This document shows positions 34,036 through 45,682 of a stretch of DNA of 64,000 nt, piece by piece. Source of the stretch: Atriophallophorus winterbourni (Eukaryota; Platyhelminthes; Trematoda; Plagiorchiida; Microphallidae). The DNA lies in contig JACCGJ010001884.1 of the NCBI GenBank assembly GCA_013407085.1, forward strand, positions 30,001-94,000, given 5' to 3'. The translations under genes and the position numbers were made by a program. The notes beneath the pieces are model-generated. The model had not been told where the DNA came from, ran no database searches, and saw only the letters and a program-made list of their open reading frames with translations. Position 1 is the stretch's first letter; every line of letters begins with the position of its first letter.

Positions 34036-37000
34036 TGAATATTTTTATTGTTGTGACATCATTTATAAAATAGCCATTGAATTATTCTTATCAGTAGTAT
34101 TGTTCAAATAAAAAATTATAATATTAATGTTGTTGTTCCAGTCACATTCACGAAACTACCAAACGGTATGCCTTAGTTTGGATATTGAAATGTTATTTTT
34201 TTCAAATTACTCTATTGTTATAAATGCATATATATTCTATTTTATATTAATCTGATCTACTTTATCGAAATTTAATTTAATACATCTCCCATAAGAGTTC
34301 CAAATCAAGGCTTGCTAAATTGTCTATTTAAAATATTGAATAGTTACAGTGAACAATATATAAAATTTCGTTGGTAACCCAAGCCAAAATTTAAAGGTGC
34401 ATTTGACCAACCTTACATCCCATTTATATTAAGGAATATCCCAACATAATTGATTACAATTCCATGCATTGAAACTAATCTAAATTTGTGTTATAGATCT
34501 ATTTGTTCAACTAATGTATTTATGATATTTGTTCACGCCAGGTTGATAAGAAAACATTCTTTGGAATTCTTGAATCTCTCAGTTACAGTTTGTGTTATAT
34601 TTTAGGCGAAACAAAGTTGTTGATCTGTTAGTGTATTGACGTTTTATTACAGCATTTATTTCACTTTTATATAAATGTATCTAACGTTACCATCGATTTA
34701 ACATATTGCCAAGCAATAGTCTTCGCATGTTCCTGACTTTCGGCAATGCTCTGTTGAACGTCCTGTAGTTATAAGATGTCCAGTTGCTGTGGTTTCCAAT
34801 GCCAAAGTCTAGTTAATATCTGCTGAGTGAAAAGTTCGTACAATACGCAAGATTGAAAACCTACAAAAATCAAATTAGCATCGACTGTTGTTTTGCTTCA
34901 GGTGTCGCTGCGCCGTTTATAACCCATTAAATCAAATTCCGAGTGTTCAATCCTTTTGCATTTTTCATATTTGGCTATGGACAAAAGATTCGTGCAGATG
35001 CTGCATAAATTTTGTTCGGTCTGCATTTAATTCATCCACATCTAAATACAACTTTTGTAACAATTTGCAACACTAACACCGATAACAAGAAATTATAAAA
35101 TTAAACGATAGCAAATGCTTGTTGCCTCGAATACAAATAGCGTATAGTTTATGTTCAGGAAGAGCTCTATCGAGTATCATTCATTTTTGCGTAAAACGGT
35201 TACACATTTCAAATCATAAATAAATATATATTTTATCCACATTATTGTTTCCTGAGCCCATGAATTTTTGTAAATAAAGAATCCTAATAAATTGTAAATT
35301 ACGCTAAATCCGGCATTGCAGAAGTTATCTATGGTGAGTTCGAATCATTAAATTAAACTTTCGAATTTGTTAACTTATTATTGTCTATTGTTGCAACAAA
35401 CATTTTCATTGATCGTGTATCAGAGCCGGTTCTGATAAGATTCCCCTCATTATGTAGTTAGAGAGCGATTACGCGTTAAATTACAGTATTTGTGAATCAG
35501 TAGTCTTGAATCGGCTGTGTCGCATGAAATGCAATTCCTAATAATTACAAAGCAAAGAAAATAGAGAAAGTGCTCGCTTGTTGCTCAACTACGTGCGGTG
35601 CACATCCCGTGAACGGTCTTTGTCATCTGTTGTTTTATTTAGGCTAATAGACATCGTTTCATGATTGTACAAATGACTTGAGAAATGGCTGCTTTTAGAG
35701 CGAACGTTCTTTTATAAGTAAAGTGCAGTATAAATGAGCAACTATATTGTAACATGAATTGTAAACCGTAAAATCCATAATCTGGATTATTTTTATCTAC
35801 AAAGAGGATTGAAGCTTAAAAAATTTAAACATAGGATCTCTCAAAAGGAACACTGGGTACAATGAAGCTTAGATTTTCCAAAATGTTAATTTATAACTCC
35901 GTATTCTCGTGATTTTATATAACACAATAGGAAACGGTTTTGGTGTTGCTTACACTCATAAGATGGAGATAAAATGAAAATGATAAATCGAATTGACAAG
36001 GATATCCCTTTTTATTGGGTTTCTGAGTAAATGTATTCCAGTGGAATACAACATCATTTTCCAAAAATATGGTAGCAAATATTAGCTCTAACCTCGTAGC
36101 AAAATTGCTCAATTTAACGTTTAATGCACGGAAATATAAATTTCTGTAATATTGCGACTTATAGTTATTGACATTTCTACTGTAGCTCCTGCTTTTCTGA
36201 GGCAGAATGTTGCTATATATCCCCTGATAGCAATTTTCTCAGTATAATAGAAATGCTTGAATCTATCCATATTGATTTATTATGAAGAAATTTTACATGC
36301 TGTTGAAAATGGAATGAATTTATAAAAAGGTTTGATCAAGCATTTACTCGTATGTTTCCGCGATGTGAAGAGATGTGTAAATAATTCGAGTTGATATTGT
36401 GGATTGGTCATTGTGAGCATCAATATTATTCGGGCTCCCAAATCTTCCGGTTCTTTGTTCTTGTTTTTAAAACTGTACATTTTTTCAAAATAAACTGTTT
36501 GACGATAATAAGTATGGGCTAAAAGACATCTGATCAAACGAAATTCAAAAATGTTTGTAACATGTTGCGCGGGTATGCTGCTTTTGGAAAATTTTGACAC
36601 GATTAACCTTTCCAAACATGTAGAATATGGTTAAGCCCATGATCATGAACAAAATTGATCTGCTTTGTGTTTTGCACTTCGTTATCAGATGACAAGGATG
36701 CAGAAAAACTCCTTGTTGGTAAGCAAATACAAGTTTAATACATATATTTATTTTTCCTTCAAATAAGTGGCTGTTTCACTGTCATGAATATGATTTATAC
36801 TTAATGTATTGCTGATAGATGTGTGAATTTTAAACATAAAACGATATATTTGGTAAATATATTGTGGTCATCACATCCGCCACATTTACACGCCAACACA
36901 AATTTCTGGCTTCTAGCTCCATGTAAATTTGATATTCAGGGCAATTTAAAAAGCGGACTTAGCATTCATAAACATATTGGTTATGGTGTATTGTCTATAG

Positions 37001-37485
37001 CGGTTGCTTCAAATAAGTAATTGTGCCAATGTAAGATTGGGATCAATGATACTTAATAGAGTAGATACGTGTAAAAAAGTTATACTCAAATGCACTGTTA
37101 CATTGGGTTCGTAAAACGAACCAGAGTTTTTAAACATATAATCACCTCGTTAAAATAGCTCTCCACACGTATACTGTCCGTGCCTATTAAGAGAGACATT
37201 GCGAACTAAATCTAACATGGAAGAAGGCATCCTCAATGCGTATCTAATCAGCTGTTCGCACGGTTTAAATTGCCGTGTCAAATCAGACATACATGTGGGG
37301 AAAGAATAGGTCAATCCAATTTTCGAGACCATTCTACTTATCGTAGTTGATATTCATCTGTGTCCCCAAAACGTTTGATGAAGTATCAGCTTCGAAATAA
37401 AACAACATGATTTTAAACAATGGATATACATTACCGATGGCATTGTATATCGTGATTTAATTGTTGAAGGAATTTTAGAATACGT
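34036..37485. other. AT-rich sequence with no recognised gene
   Basis: Short frames only (111 codons at 36280-36615 minus is the longest, no domain seen). A very worn minus-strand hammerhead trace lies at 35930-35972 (CTTATGAGTG, AACACCAAAACCG on minus). Confidence 0.45.
37095..37150. repeat. dispersed hairpin repeat, second copy
   Basis: GGTTCGT and ACGAACC face each other across AAA at 37106-37122, with flanks GTTACATT before and AGTTTTTAAACATATAATCACC after that parallel the copy at 6455-6510. Confidence 0.5.
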
Positions 37486-37499
37486 ATTTCATCCAACTA

Positions 37500-37945
37500 C
37501 AAAGACAATGTGCCCACTTTTCTGATGTTCAATTTTCTAACAACCGACATACCTACCGATCGCAATACCAACTGGAAATCGTACCGCGCAAAACTTCCAC
37601 CAGATGTAAGACTAAGTGTGTCGAAGTGTGTTCCATCACTAACACAAAGAGCACCATCGTGAAGCTAGTCAATTATGATAAATGAACGATCGGTGTTATT
37701 TACTGCTATCCATCACCCGAAAGCTCATTTAACGACAAATTATTCGAATCATTAAAATATTTGACAAGCTGCCAGACTACAGAATTGCTGATCATGGCCG
37801 ATTTTAATCTCCATCATCTCTTTTCAAGAAATGAACACTCCATGCATTTGCTAGAACATAAATTCAAGGTATTTTTCAAAAATGCTTCACTACATAAGAA
37901 CATTGACGGGCAACCTACAGATCAACCTTCAACCCATAGCACCTG
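37500..37945 (+). pseudogene. CR1-like endonuclease remnant
   Basis: Visible pieces are TDIPTDRNTNWKSYRAKLPPDVRL (about 37545-37610), TIGVIYCYPSPESSFNDKLFESLKYLTS (about 37690-37770) and ELLIMADFNLHHLF (37780-37820), where the family has MGDFNLP; the Gly before DFN is Ala. A stop lies at 37944. The N-terminal third with the catalytic Glu (ETW) was not found, so the copy is truncated or too decayed. The part from 37950 to 38630 should hold the end of the endonuclease and the linker but is unreadable. Confidence 0.7.
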
Positions 37946-38639
37946 AAGAAACTGCGGTAGTGGTTATCCAATAGATAGATGGCAATATTGGGAATGTAGG
38001 GCCATGTAGTGGTTAACTTGATTATGTTTGTAGTGGGAAAATACTGAGCGAAAAGACAAAGTTGTTCAGAAAAATTTAATGGCGATCGTTAAATAGCAGT
38101 CTCTAGGATGCAAACACTCAGGAGATTGATTTCATGGATTGTCGCAAACATTGCAATAAATTTCTAAATTATTTGAACTCGAAAATTGTCGTAAAATCGA
38201 GTTTCATTCCACACAAATGCAACCACATGAACCAATTTTTTAACCCTAGTTGAACTATTGAATGGCGAACTATAAACCGAGAATCATGAGTACCTATTAT
38301 GAATTTCGGTTCGCAAGCAAATTCGAAGTGATTATTTAGATAGGAAATCACATCACGTCTTTTGTGAGAGATAAACGAATGCAGTTCTAATAGAACTTGC
38401 TTGAGAGAAAAATAAAATAAGCTCATTCACAAAATATCAAACGAGCTATCAAGTATCATACCCGGGGTGTTCTCAGAAGAAATCTCATATAATTTTACAA
38501 ACTATGACCAAGATAACATCCATGCTTTAGCAACGTCACCAATCTCTATTCCCCAACGTTGTATCACAAAAAACGTTTTACCAAATTCGCCTCGTTTACA
38601 AATATAAAGTGAAATGTCTGTCAAAAATAACACCGCATT

Positions 38640-39290
38640 GGAAAGCCGGGAATATAACGCCAACTTATAAAGGCGTCAGCTGATCTGACAGCTAACTATA
38701 GACCGGTAAAGCTACTTTCTATGGTCAATAAATTAATAGAACGAACTGTTACTGCGCGCAAAAGAGGACACATCGAAAAGCAAAATATCTTAAGAGCAGC
38801 ACAACACGCATTTCTAAGAAATCTTTGCTGGTTATCTAACCTTCTTACAACGTTCGAAGTTTTAACCGAGACACTAGACGAAGGTAAGGTTATACATCGA
38901 TAGTTGCGAAGCAGTAGATAGAATCAACCATGAAATTTTAATAAAAAAGCTCGAGGCTTATGGAGTAACGGGAATGTTGCTGAATTGTATAAGAAATTAT
39001 CTCACTTATAGACACGTCCATGTTCACGTTGGTAACACATTATCAAGAAGAATAGACGTCACAAGTGAATTTCAACTAGGCTCGGTGCTTGGATCGCTTC
39101 TCTTCTTGGTGTATATAAACGGTATAATAGAGGATATTGGATGTACCTTTATACTGTTTGCCAATGACATTTATATACGGAAACGTGTCTGGTCTGTTCA
39201 CGACTGTATGACATTACAACTCAGAACTCAGAACTTAGAATGTTAAATGGTTCGAAAAAGCAGTAAGCTCATAAATAACCACACGATGAG
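38640..39290 (+). pseudogene. CR1-like reverse transcriptase, N-terminal part
   Basis: Pieces in order: LTANYRPVKLLSMVNKLIERT (about 38685-38745), RGHIEKQNILRAAQHAFLRN (38770-38825), then after a frameshift EAVDRINHEILIKKLEAYGVTG (38905-38975, palm motif with AVD for AFD), LNCIRNYLTYRHVHVHVGN, SEFQLGSVLGSLLFLVYINGI (39060-39130) and FILFANDIYIRKR (39150-39190), where the active site FADD is FAND. The mutated second Asp and the frameshifts make it inactive. It ends where the minus-strand copy was inserted. Confidence 0.8.
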
Positions 39291-39294
39291 AGGC

Positions 39295-41090
39295 ATATGA
39301 AATACAATTACAAAATTTGCTAAAAATCAATTTGACAGTCACATACAGCATGGTTTGTCATATACTCGTACAGTGTAGAAGCGAAACCCGCAACTGATTC
39401 CGAATGTGTGATTTCGTTAAAAAAAGTGCCAAGTGAAACAAATTCTTCCGGAGAAAAATTTTAGATGAACATCCATTCGAGAATGCGAAATGCCTAAAGC
39501 CTTTTGATGTTTTGTGTTCGAGTAAGGACATTGGTCGCACCATGAAAAATCCTGTTAAGTAGTTTGATATCATTTCTCAGCCATGGTGTCCAGTATTGGA
39601 TGGAATAGTACATAACAGGACGTACATACGTAATAATCAAAAGGGGTAACGTTTCGGGCGTGAAAATCCTAAATGTCGTTTTTATAAGACTCAAGATAAG
39701 ACAGGGTTTTATTGTACTCTGTCCAGCAATGATGTCCAGGCTTAAGGTTACACGGCACCCATATACCGATATCAATTTCTGCGTTGGTCCAGACGAGATC
39801 TTTCGCGCCAAGCTGATACGTGTGTTGCAGAGAATTTTCATTTCGTATAATTTTAAATTTCTCATGGTTAAATGGTGATTCATTTGACTGGAACGATCGA
39901 AATAATTTGCACAAATCTCGTTGTAATGCCATGCAGACATTAACAGACCTGATAGGTTTACATATTTTAATATCATCGTCAAACAGTATAAAGTTACATT
40001 CAATATCATCTACTATGTCGTTTACACGTCTATCAGTCTTAAATCCATTTCAGCAATATTCCCGCTATTACATGAGCTTTAATATTAAAATGTCATTGTT
40101 GCATATTTTGAAAGCTTTGAACATGTCGATGTAGAAAGCATGTACACCTCCGTATATTGTCTTGGTCCAATCCTCGATCGTTGTAAGAATAAATAAACAG
40201 AAACGATTTTTTTTGAAAACTGCTTTGTGCTGCTGTCAACAAGTTTTGGTTGGTAATGCGTTCTCTTATGCGCGCAGTCACAGTGGGTTCCAATAATTTG
40301 GAGGAAAACGAAAGTGGGGTTGCCGGTCTATATATTGCTTTGTCCTAACGTCTATCACTTATATAGATTGGAATATCATCCAGCCTTTCCGATACGGTGA
40401 AATGTTTTCTTCATGTAGGTTCAGATTAAATAATCGCGTGAGAGGTGTATTCAAAGCAATTAAACGCATGCGAAGTATGGTAGTGTTAATTTTGTCTGAG
40501 CCAGGAGACCACTTTTCGGATAGTTGACGAACATTACGTCCAACCACATATTTATTGACAGTCATTTCAATTAATAATTCTTAACGAGGCGAATTTGGTA
40601 AAACTTGATATTGGATAAAACGATTAGGATTGAGTAAAAGTGAGTAAGACGTCGCTAAAAAATCGGCGGTTTTTTCGAGCAGAGTAAGTCAATTCATCAA
40701 GGGTTTGTAAAGAGAATACGCCTGACTGGATTCTTGATCGCTTAATTTCTATCTTGTAGAAAAGCTTAAGATTCTTTTGCATTAGCGTGAACAAGTTCCA
40801 TTGGAGATGCCTGCGATGTTTCCTTACAGGAGTAGTGTTATGACTACGCATTTTATAGAAAAGCTTCTTAGATTATTCCCCACCCAAATTCGTATGAGTT
40901 ACACAAAACTCGTTTATTTATATCTTAAAAGTTTTAGTTCTACTTCGCTTAACTAACTGGTATTTGTTGTTGAATTTGAGTGGTATAAAAATTGAGTTTC
41001 CGTTATTCTTCGAATTCAGATAATTTAGACATTTATTGCAACATAATAGGATTTGTAAACCATATTTACTTTGTACTACACAACTGAGTT
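39295..41090 (-). mobile_element. nested CR1-like retrotransposon copy, 5' truncated
   Basis: A minus-strand copy of the same family as its host element, running from the end of the endonuclease/linker (about 41080-40620) through the reverse transcriptase to the C-terminus near 39320. Its 3' end lies close to 39270-39300 inside the host element's post-palm segment, and its 5' truncated end lies near 41090, where the host coding sequence resumes. The exact junctions and target duplication could not be fixed by eye because both copies are diverged. Confidence 0.7.
39320..40870 (-). pseudogene. CR1-like reverse transcriptase of the nested copy
   Basis: Pieces down the minus strand: KMRSHNTTPVRKHRRHLQWN (about 40855-40795), MQKNLKLFYKI, PGSDKINTTILR (about 40510-40475), VTARIRERITNQNLLTAAQ (40285-40230, compare VTARKRGHIEKQNILRAAQ in the host copy), HAFYIDMFKAF (about 40145-40110), FILFDDDIKICK (about 39995-39960), HTYQLGAKDLVWTNAEIDIGIW (39825-39765), LKPGHHC, VRPVMYYSIQYWTPWLRNDIKLLNRIFH (39620-39545) and FLRKNLFHL (about 39455-39430). 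The active site reads FDDD. Several frames are needed. Confidence 0.8.
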
Positions 41091-41099
41091 ACTATTATC

Positions 41100-41792
41100 C
41101 CTGCGAAATGTTAAATGCAGTGTTTTGGAATATCAACACACCCCACGTATCAGGTTGGCACGTGAGGTCTCGTCTGGAGCAGCGCAGAAAAAATATCGGT
41201 ATCTGCTTTTCAGTTAAATATAATCCTGGACATCGTTGATGGACAGTTTTCTATAAAGTCTGCTGTATCATGATTTTTCTGAGAAGGATATTCAGGATTT
41301 TACGAAAGAAACCTTTCCCCGGTTAATTAATATGTATGCAGTCCTGCTATGCATTATTCTATCCATGTCTGCGCACCATGTCTGATAAAGGAAACCAAAC
41401 TACTTGACTAGGTTTATCATCCTGCGGCAATGTTGGTCTTCCATTACAGAAATGTTTATATCAGGAAGCGAAAAATTAATTTAATTTACGAGAATTTACG
41501 CAACAATATTTACGGAGTCACCTACAATTTGTATTTAAATTCTTACATAATGAAAGCCAGCCCCTCAGAACATATGAAAGCTCATTGCCCTTATGTGAAC
41601 ACGAAACCTTCCAAGGATTTGAGCATTCCGCATTCTCGAGTATATATTCGCCGTAATTTTTTTCTGCCGAAAAATTTGTTTCACTTAGAACAGTTTTCTA
41701 AGAAATCATATCAATGGAATCTGTTGCCTTTATCGCTTCTTAGCACTATGAATACATCACGTACTATGCGGTATTTGACTGTAAAAAAATAA
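41100..41792 (+). pseudogene. CR1-like reverse transcriptase, C-terminal part of the split host copy
   Basis: Resumes with NTPH(V)SG.. equal to HTYQLG in the nested copy, then KNIGICFSVKYNPGHR (41188-41238, compare IDIGIWVPCNLKPGHH), RIFRILRKKPFPRLINMY, SIH.CAPC and finally the 120-codon frame 41430-41792 with HYRNVYIRKRKINLIYENL, PHSRVYIRRNFFLPKNLFHL and SYQWNLLPL, which matches the C-terminus of the nested copy at 39480-39390. The stop at 41790-41792 is probably the natural end of the protein. Confidence 0.75.
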
Positions 41793-41830
41793 CTTTGCGA
41801 GATTGTTCCATTTGCACACCATGTACCTCG

Positions 41831-42540
41831 TCATCATATGGCCAATGTTGAGCTTGCTGGTTTTTCTACCATAAAGTTTCCTGAGTTCTGAGTTTTGATA
41901 GTGATTCCTCAACTAGCACTGGAGGCACCCATATTCCCCAGTGGTTCGCTGTATTTTAGATTGATATTCAACAATAATTTTGTTTTGCTTTAAAAATCGC
42001 ATATTCGAACATGTTTGTGCATGGATGGCGGTCTTTCCAATGGTAGATTGGCATGAATATCTGTAAGGCTTTACATAATGTATAACATATTCGATAAAAC
42101 GTTGTAAGCTGAAACTTAGTAATCTTCACAAATACTTTAATCTTATATAGTTCGACGTATTTTGTTGGAGAAAATGTTTAAACAAGATGTAAATTCGATG
42201 TGTTATATTCATAATAATGAAATTGGATAAACGAAATTTTAGATACTGAAAATTCAAACAAATTTTAACTTAGAATATGGAGTTTCTGTTGAGGAATCAT
42301 GGTAACCAATTCTCGGTCGATACAAATATAAATAACTCATTTTCTTCAACTATTTATATAATCAGAGAAACTATATTTTTAAATCATGTTTTCTCTTTCC
42401 ACTCACAGAGGTAGGATATATTCGTAAGTTAATTTTCGTTTTGTATACGGTGAATTTAACAATATTATCTTTTGGGGAAATTAAACTATGATGATTTATG
42501 ATGTTATTTTTTAAGGAGACATACCACTAATTTAAAGCTA
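41831..42540. other. no gene recognised; may include the 3' UTR of the CR1-like element
   Basis: AT-rich with no significant frame. The first 100-150 bp may belong to the retrotransposon, but no terminal repeat was recognised. Confidence 0.4.
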
Positions 42541-42544
42541 CATT

Positions 42545-43110
42545 TAACAGTGACGTGAAAGCTTAGCTTGTGTGCAATTCCTACTATGTTGCAAGGCACG
42601 CGCATGCTGATCGTACTGGCAATACCGAATTAATGCAAACAGCACGAAACTGTATGTTGTGTTTGTGCGATGTAAATGCATTTAAAACCATCTACTTTTA
42701 ATGTGGCACGTGTGATGCAACAGGTTGATCGTAACAACCTAATCTAAAAGTGACATACATGTCCAAGTAGTTGGCCATACCTCTATTATTTCAAGGAATG
42801 CTTATCCTGATCATGCGATCCTTACCGGAATTTTGCAAGCGGCACGATACCGGTCGTTGTGTATCTGTGTGATGACAATGAATTCAAACACGTAAATGTC
42901 TTTATGATAATGGTTGAAGACCATCTACGTGCGTTTCAGCGCGTTTGAACAGCAAAACTTATACAACTGCGGCATAGAAGCTCAAATATTTGACCTATGC
43001 TGTTTCAAGGCATAGGTATTGTAATCGCACTGTCCCTAACTGATGAGTGCAAACCGGTGATGGGGTGTGTGAGTGATGGAAATGCAGGCAAATACGGATT
43101 AATATTCAAC
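42545..43110 (+). repeat. tandem array of three hammerhead-ribozyme units of about 200 bp
   Basis: GAAAC-equivalent positions are 42646, 42846 and about 43051, so the period is 200 to 215 bp. Unit 1: CCGAATTA, ATGC, AAACA, GCAC, GAAAC, TGTATG. Unit 2: CTTAC, CGGAATT, TTGC, AAGCG, GCAC, GATAC, CG, GTC, GTTGTG. Unit 3: TCCCTAA, CTGATGA, GTGC, AAAC, then a 10-base deletion between two AAAC copies removes stem II's 3' strand and GAA, then CGGTGATGGGGTGTGTG. Between cores the shared text includes ATGCAACAGGTTGATCGTAA, GTGACATACATGTCC, TTTCAAGGAATGC and GATCATGCGATC. This is the clearest evidence that the repeat occurs as head-to-tail monomers. Confidence 0.75.
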
Positions 43111-45451
43111 TTTAATTGACATGATTTTTAAATAAATTTTACATCTGGTTGTACAAATTCAAATGAAATTCAGAATGTTGTTTGTTTGGGGTTAGATGCT
43201 AAATTATGTGATTCTATATTACTTTAAATTCAATTTAATTTTTGTTGAATTTTATATCATTTTTTTAAATTTATAGGCTGGTTGTCAGTGATATGACAAT
43301 CCATGTCATGTTATTTTGAAAATCAATTTTCTGTATTGAATAGTAATAAAACAAAGCAAAATTTAAGCTATTTAAATATGGTCAAAATAGATGATTTACT
43401 GTACGACCTAACTTATGTTATACACTTTGTTTATTATGCTCGATTAAAATAATAGTTTTAAATAGACAATCTAATAGAGGTCGCCTATTTAACATATGTT
43501 TCGACTTCGTCTTTTTTCAATTCCAGCTGCTAAACCAAAATCATTACATTCCATTATAAATATCAAAACATAATCTTTGCATGGCAAATATTCCAGAAAT
43601 ACAAATGATTACCGTTTAAAAATGATATTGGTAGTTGGTTACGTAAACATATGTGAAAATTATCGAAGGCATCCGTATAACTTAGGGTTGATCACGTAAA
43701 TTCGCACTAGTTGGAGCCAGAGAAGCTACATCGTGTTGACATTTGCAAAGTTTTTACGATTCTACGAGATGACACATAATCTATTTGAAAGTGAACATAA
43801 GTTCATGCGTAACATGCAAACATATGTTATATAGTCTTCACATTTCGATTTAACAATGCATGTTATATTTGATGTGTCGATGGACGTATTAGCTCCGTTG
43901 TTATAATGATTAGCATTAGAATAAAAAACATAGTCGACCAAATATTTTTATTGATGAACTCAATGATTTTCTTGCGAATAATATCATTTTAATTTTGTGA
44001 AAAAAATTATTTTAAGGGGCGTTATACATCCGTAAGTAATTAATTTTTATCGAGAATTTAATAAAGTACGATCAAATAAAATTGGGAATAACATAATTTA
44101 CTGCTTAATTACGAGTTCGATGTCCATCATTTTATAACTCATAACGCATCGCTCTTAATGTATCATTTCAATAATATAACATCTGATTTTATTGTAGCGT
44201 GAAAACATTTTGATATTATTTTTTTAACGAAGTTTATGTTCCTTTAATCAAAATGAGTTTTCATAGCCGATTATTATCAAAGTGAAGAAATGATTTTTGA
44301 AACGTGAGTGATGTGACAGCAATCGGTATCAGTAATTTTACTTTGCTTTATTCTGAGTGGTAATGTTGTCTTCTCAAGCTCTGGTCCCACTGTCTATTAC
44401 CGTTCTTGAACCTAAAAGATACGGGCACTCGGTTCAACGTTAATTCACGTTTCCTCTTTAACCATTTATCTGCCCGTGATTTATAAGTTCAGAACGATTC
44501 GTTGAGCGTCAAACACCTCCGTGTTCCACTACACAAATGACCATCCACAATGCTAGTGTTTATTTCGCAGATTACCGTAAAGTTAGCAATGGTTTCCCTT
44601 CAATAACAAATCCTTTAGAGCAATAAACACACGCCCATCTGTACTGGTTGTCTATTCGAATTTTTCCGACGATTTCGAGCAAATCACTTTAAAGAGAGTT
44701 CACACAAATATAATTTTGCTTTGCCGACATCTAAAACTTGCAATTCTATTATATTGCCGACAACAATCTTCATCCAGTTCTGCTTCCGAATAGGTTGTCA
44801 ACCGTAACATTCTCATACCATTATTTCGCATGCATATTTTTGCGGATTTCCTATTGTTATGTTCGTACTTTGCCACATATAACACCCATTGTATGAGCAG
44901 GAGACTGATAGGCTAAATTTCAATCTAGAATCATCACTGAATATAAAAGCAGATTAACTTCACCTCTCTTGACTATGTTTGATGTTTGCATAATGTTTCG
45001 TATTTTCTTAGTATATATAGGTAAATCGAATTTTAAGACAAATATATCGAAACTTGTAATGTATCCGGATCCCATTTAATCGGATGTAATCACACTAAAT
45101 TTATGATCTCAAATATGCTTTTGTAATAATTTTATTGAGCATGATAATTCTACAAGAAAAACGAATTAATTTGTTTATACATATTTCCGAAATCAATTGA
45201 GATTTCTTCAAAACATATTTTCACACATATTTCAGTAATACAGAGGGAAACCAGATTTCAATTAAAATATATATCTGCGTTGTATGAATTCAACCATTGC
45301 TATACAGCTTATTTTATATCGACAATTACATTCCGTTAAATCTCTAACAAAATATGTGCATACAAGGTACAACATAAAAACATGTTTAGTAATAGCACCA
45401 AATCTCAAAACCGGTTGCGAAATATTGCGTACTTTCTTTGATTTCAAGCTT
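43111..45451. other. AT-rich sequence with no recognised gene
   Basis: Short frames only. The frame at 45284-45589 plus runs across the 5' LTR boundary of the gypsy element and is not a gene. Confidence 0.5.
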
Positions 45452-45456
45452 ATGCG

Positions 45457-45663
45457 TGTTACAGGCAGTATATCTACGTTATATTTGACTGTAATATGCG
45501 ATCATGCACCGCACACGCGTACAGTGTATCGATTGAGATCCGCTTACAACTCTATTTTCATTGGTCCGTCAATATTGATCGTAAACTAGTTCAAATTGTC
45601 ACTTTGTTCGATAGAGTTCTGTTGTGCGCGTTGAGCCTTTTTTATCCTAATCGGGTTATAACA
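45457..45663 (+). repeat. 5' LTR of the gypsy element
   Basis: 207 bp, starting TGTTACAG and ending TTATAACA. It aligns over its whole length with 48641-48850, with roughly 22 substitutions and two small indels counted by eye, mostly transitions. A TTTTTTATCC stretch lies shortly before the 3' end. Confidence 0.93.
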
Positions 45664-45665
45664 AC

Positions 45666-45682
45666 TGGCGACGGGAATTATG
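45666..45682 (+). promoter_or_regulatory. primer-binding site of the gypsy element
   Basis: TGGCGACGGGAATTATGG begins two bases after the 5' LTR, the position and TGG start expected of a tRNA-complementary primer site. The cognate tRNA was not identified. The gag ATG of the 45680 frame overlaps its end. Confidence 0.7.

Larger units (their letters stand above)
37490..41830 (+). mobile_element. CR1-like non-LTR retrotransposon, split by a nested insertion
   Basis: Plus-strand element: endonuclease from about 37500, first part of the reverse transcriptase to about 39290, then, after the minus-strand element at about 39295-41090, the rest of the reverse transcriptase from about 41100 to the stop near 41792. 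The two halves join naturally: the left half ends with VKWFEKSS.LINNHTMRGI and the right resumes with text equivalent to the K-C-K...HTYQ segment that follows in the minus copy. The family is related to, but distinct from, the CR1-like element at 52-56 kb. Many stops and frameshifts; 5' truncated. Confidence 0.75.

Noticed and set aside
39494..40134. Plus-strand frames of 72 and 104 codons
   Set aside because: Antisense to the nested minus-strand reverse transcriptase.
37490..41090. Opposite orientations explained by twin-priming inversion within one insertion
   Set aside because: Twin priming gives non-overlapping parts of one element; here both strands carry the same reverse transcriptase region, and the plus copy continues after 41100, so nesting fits better.
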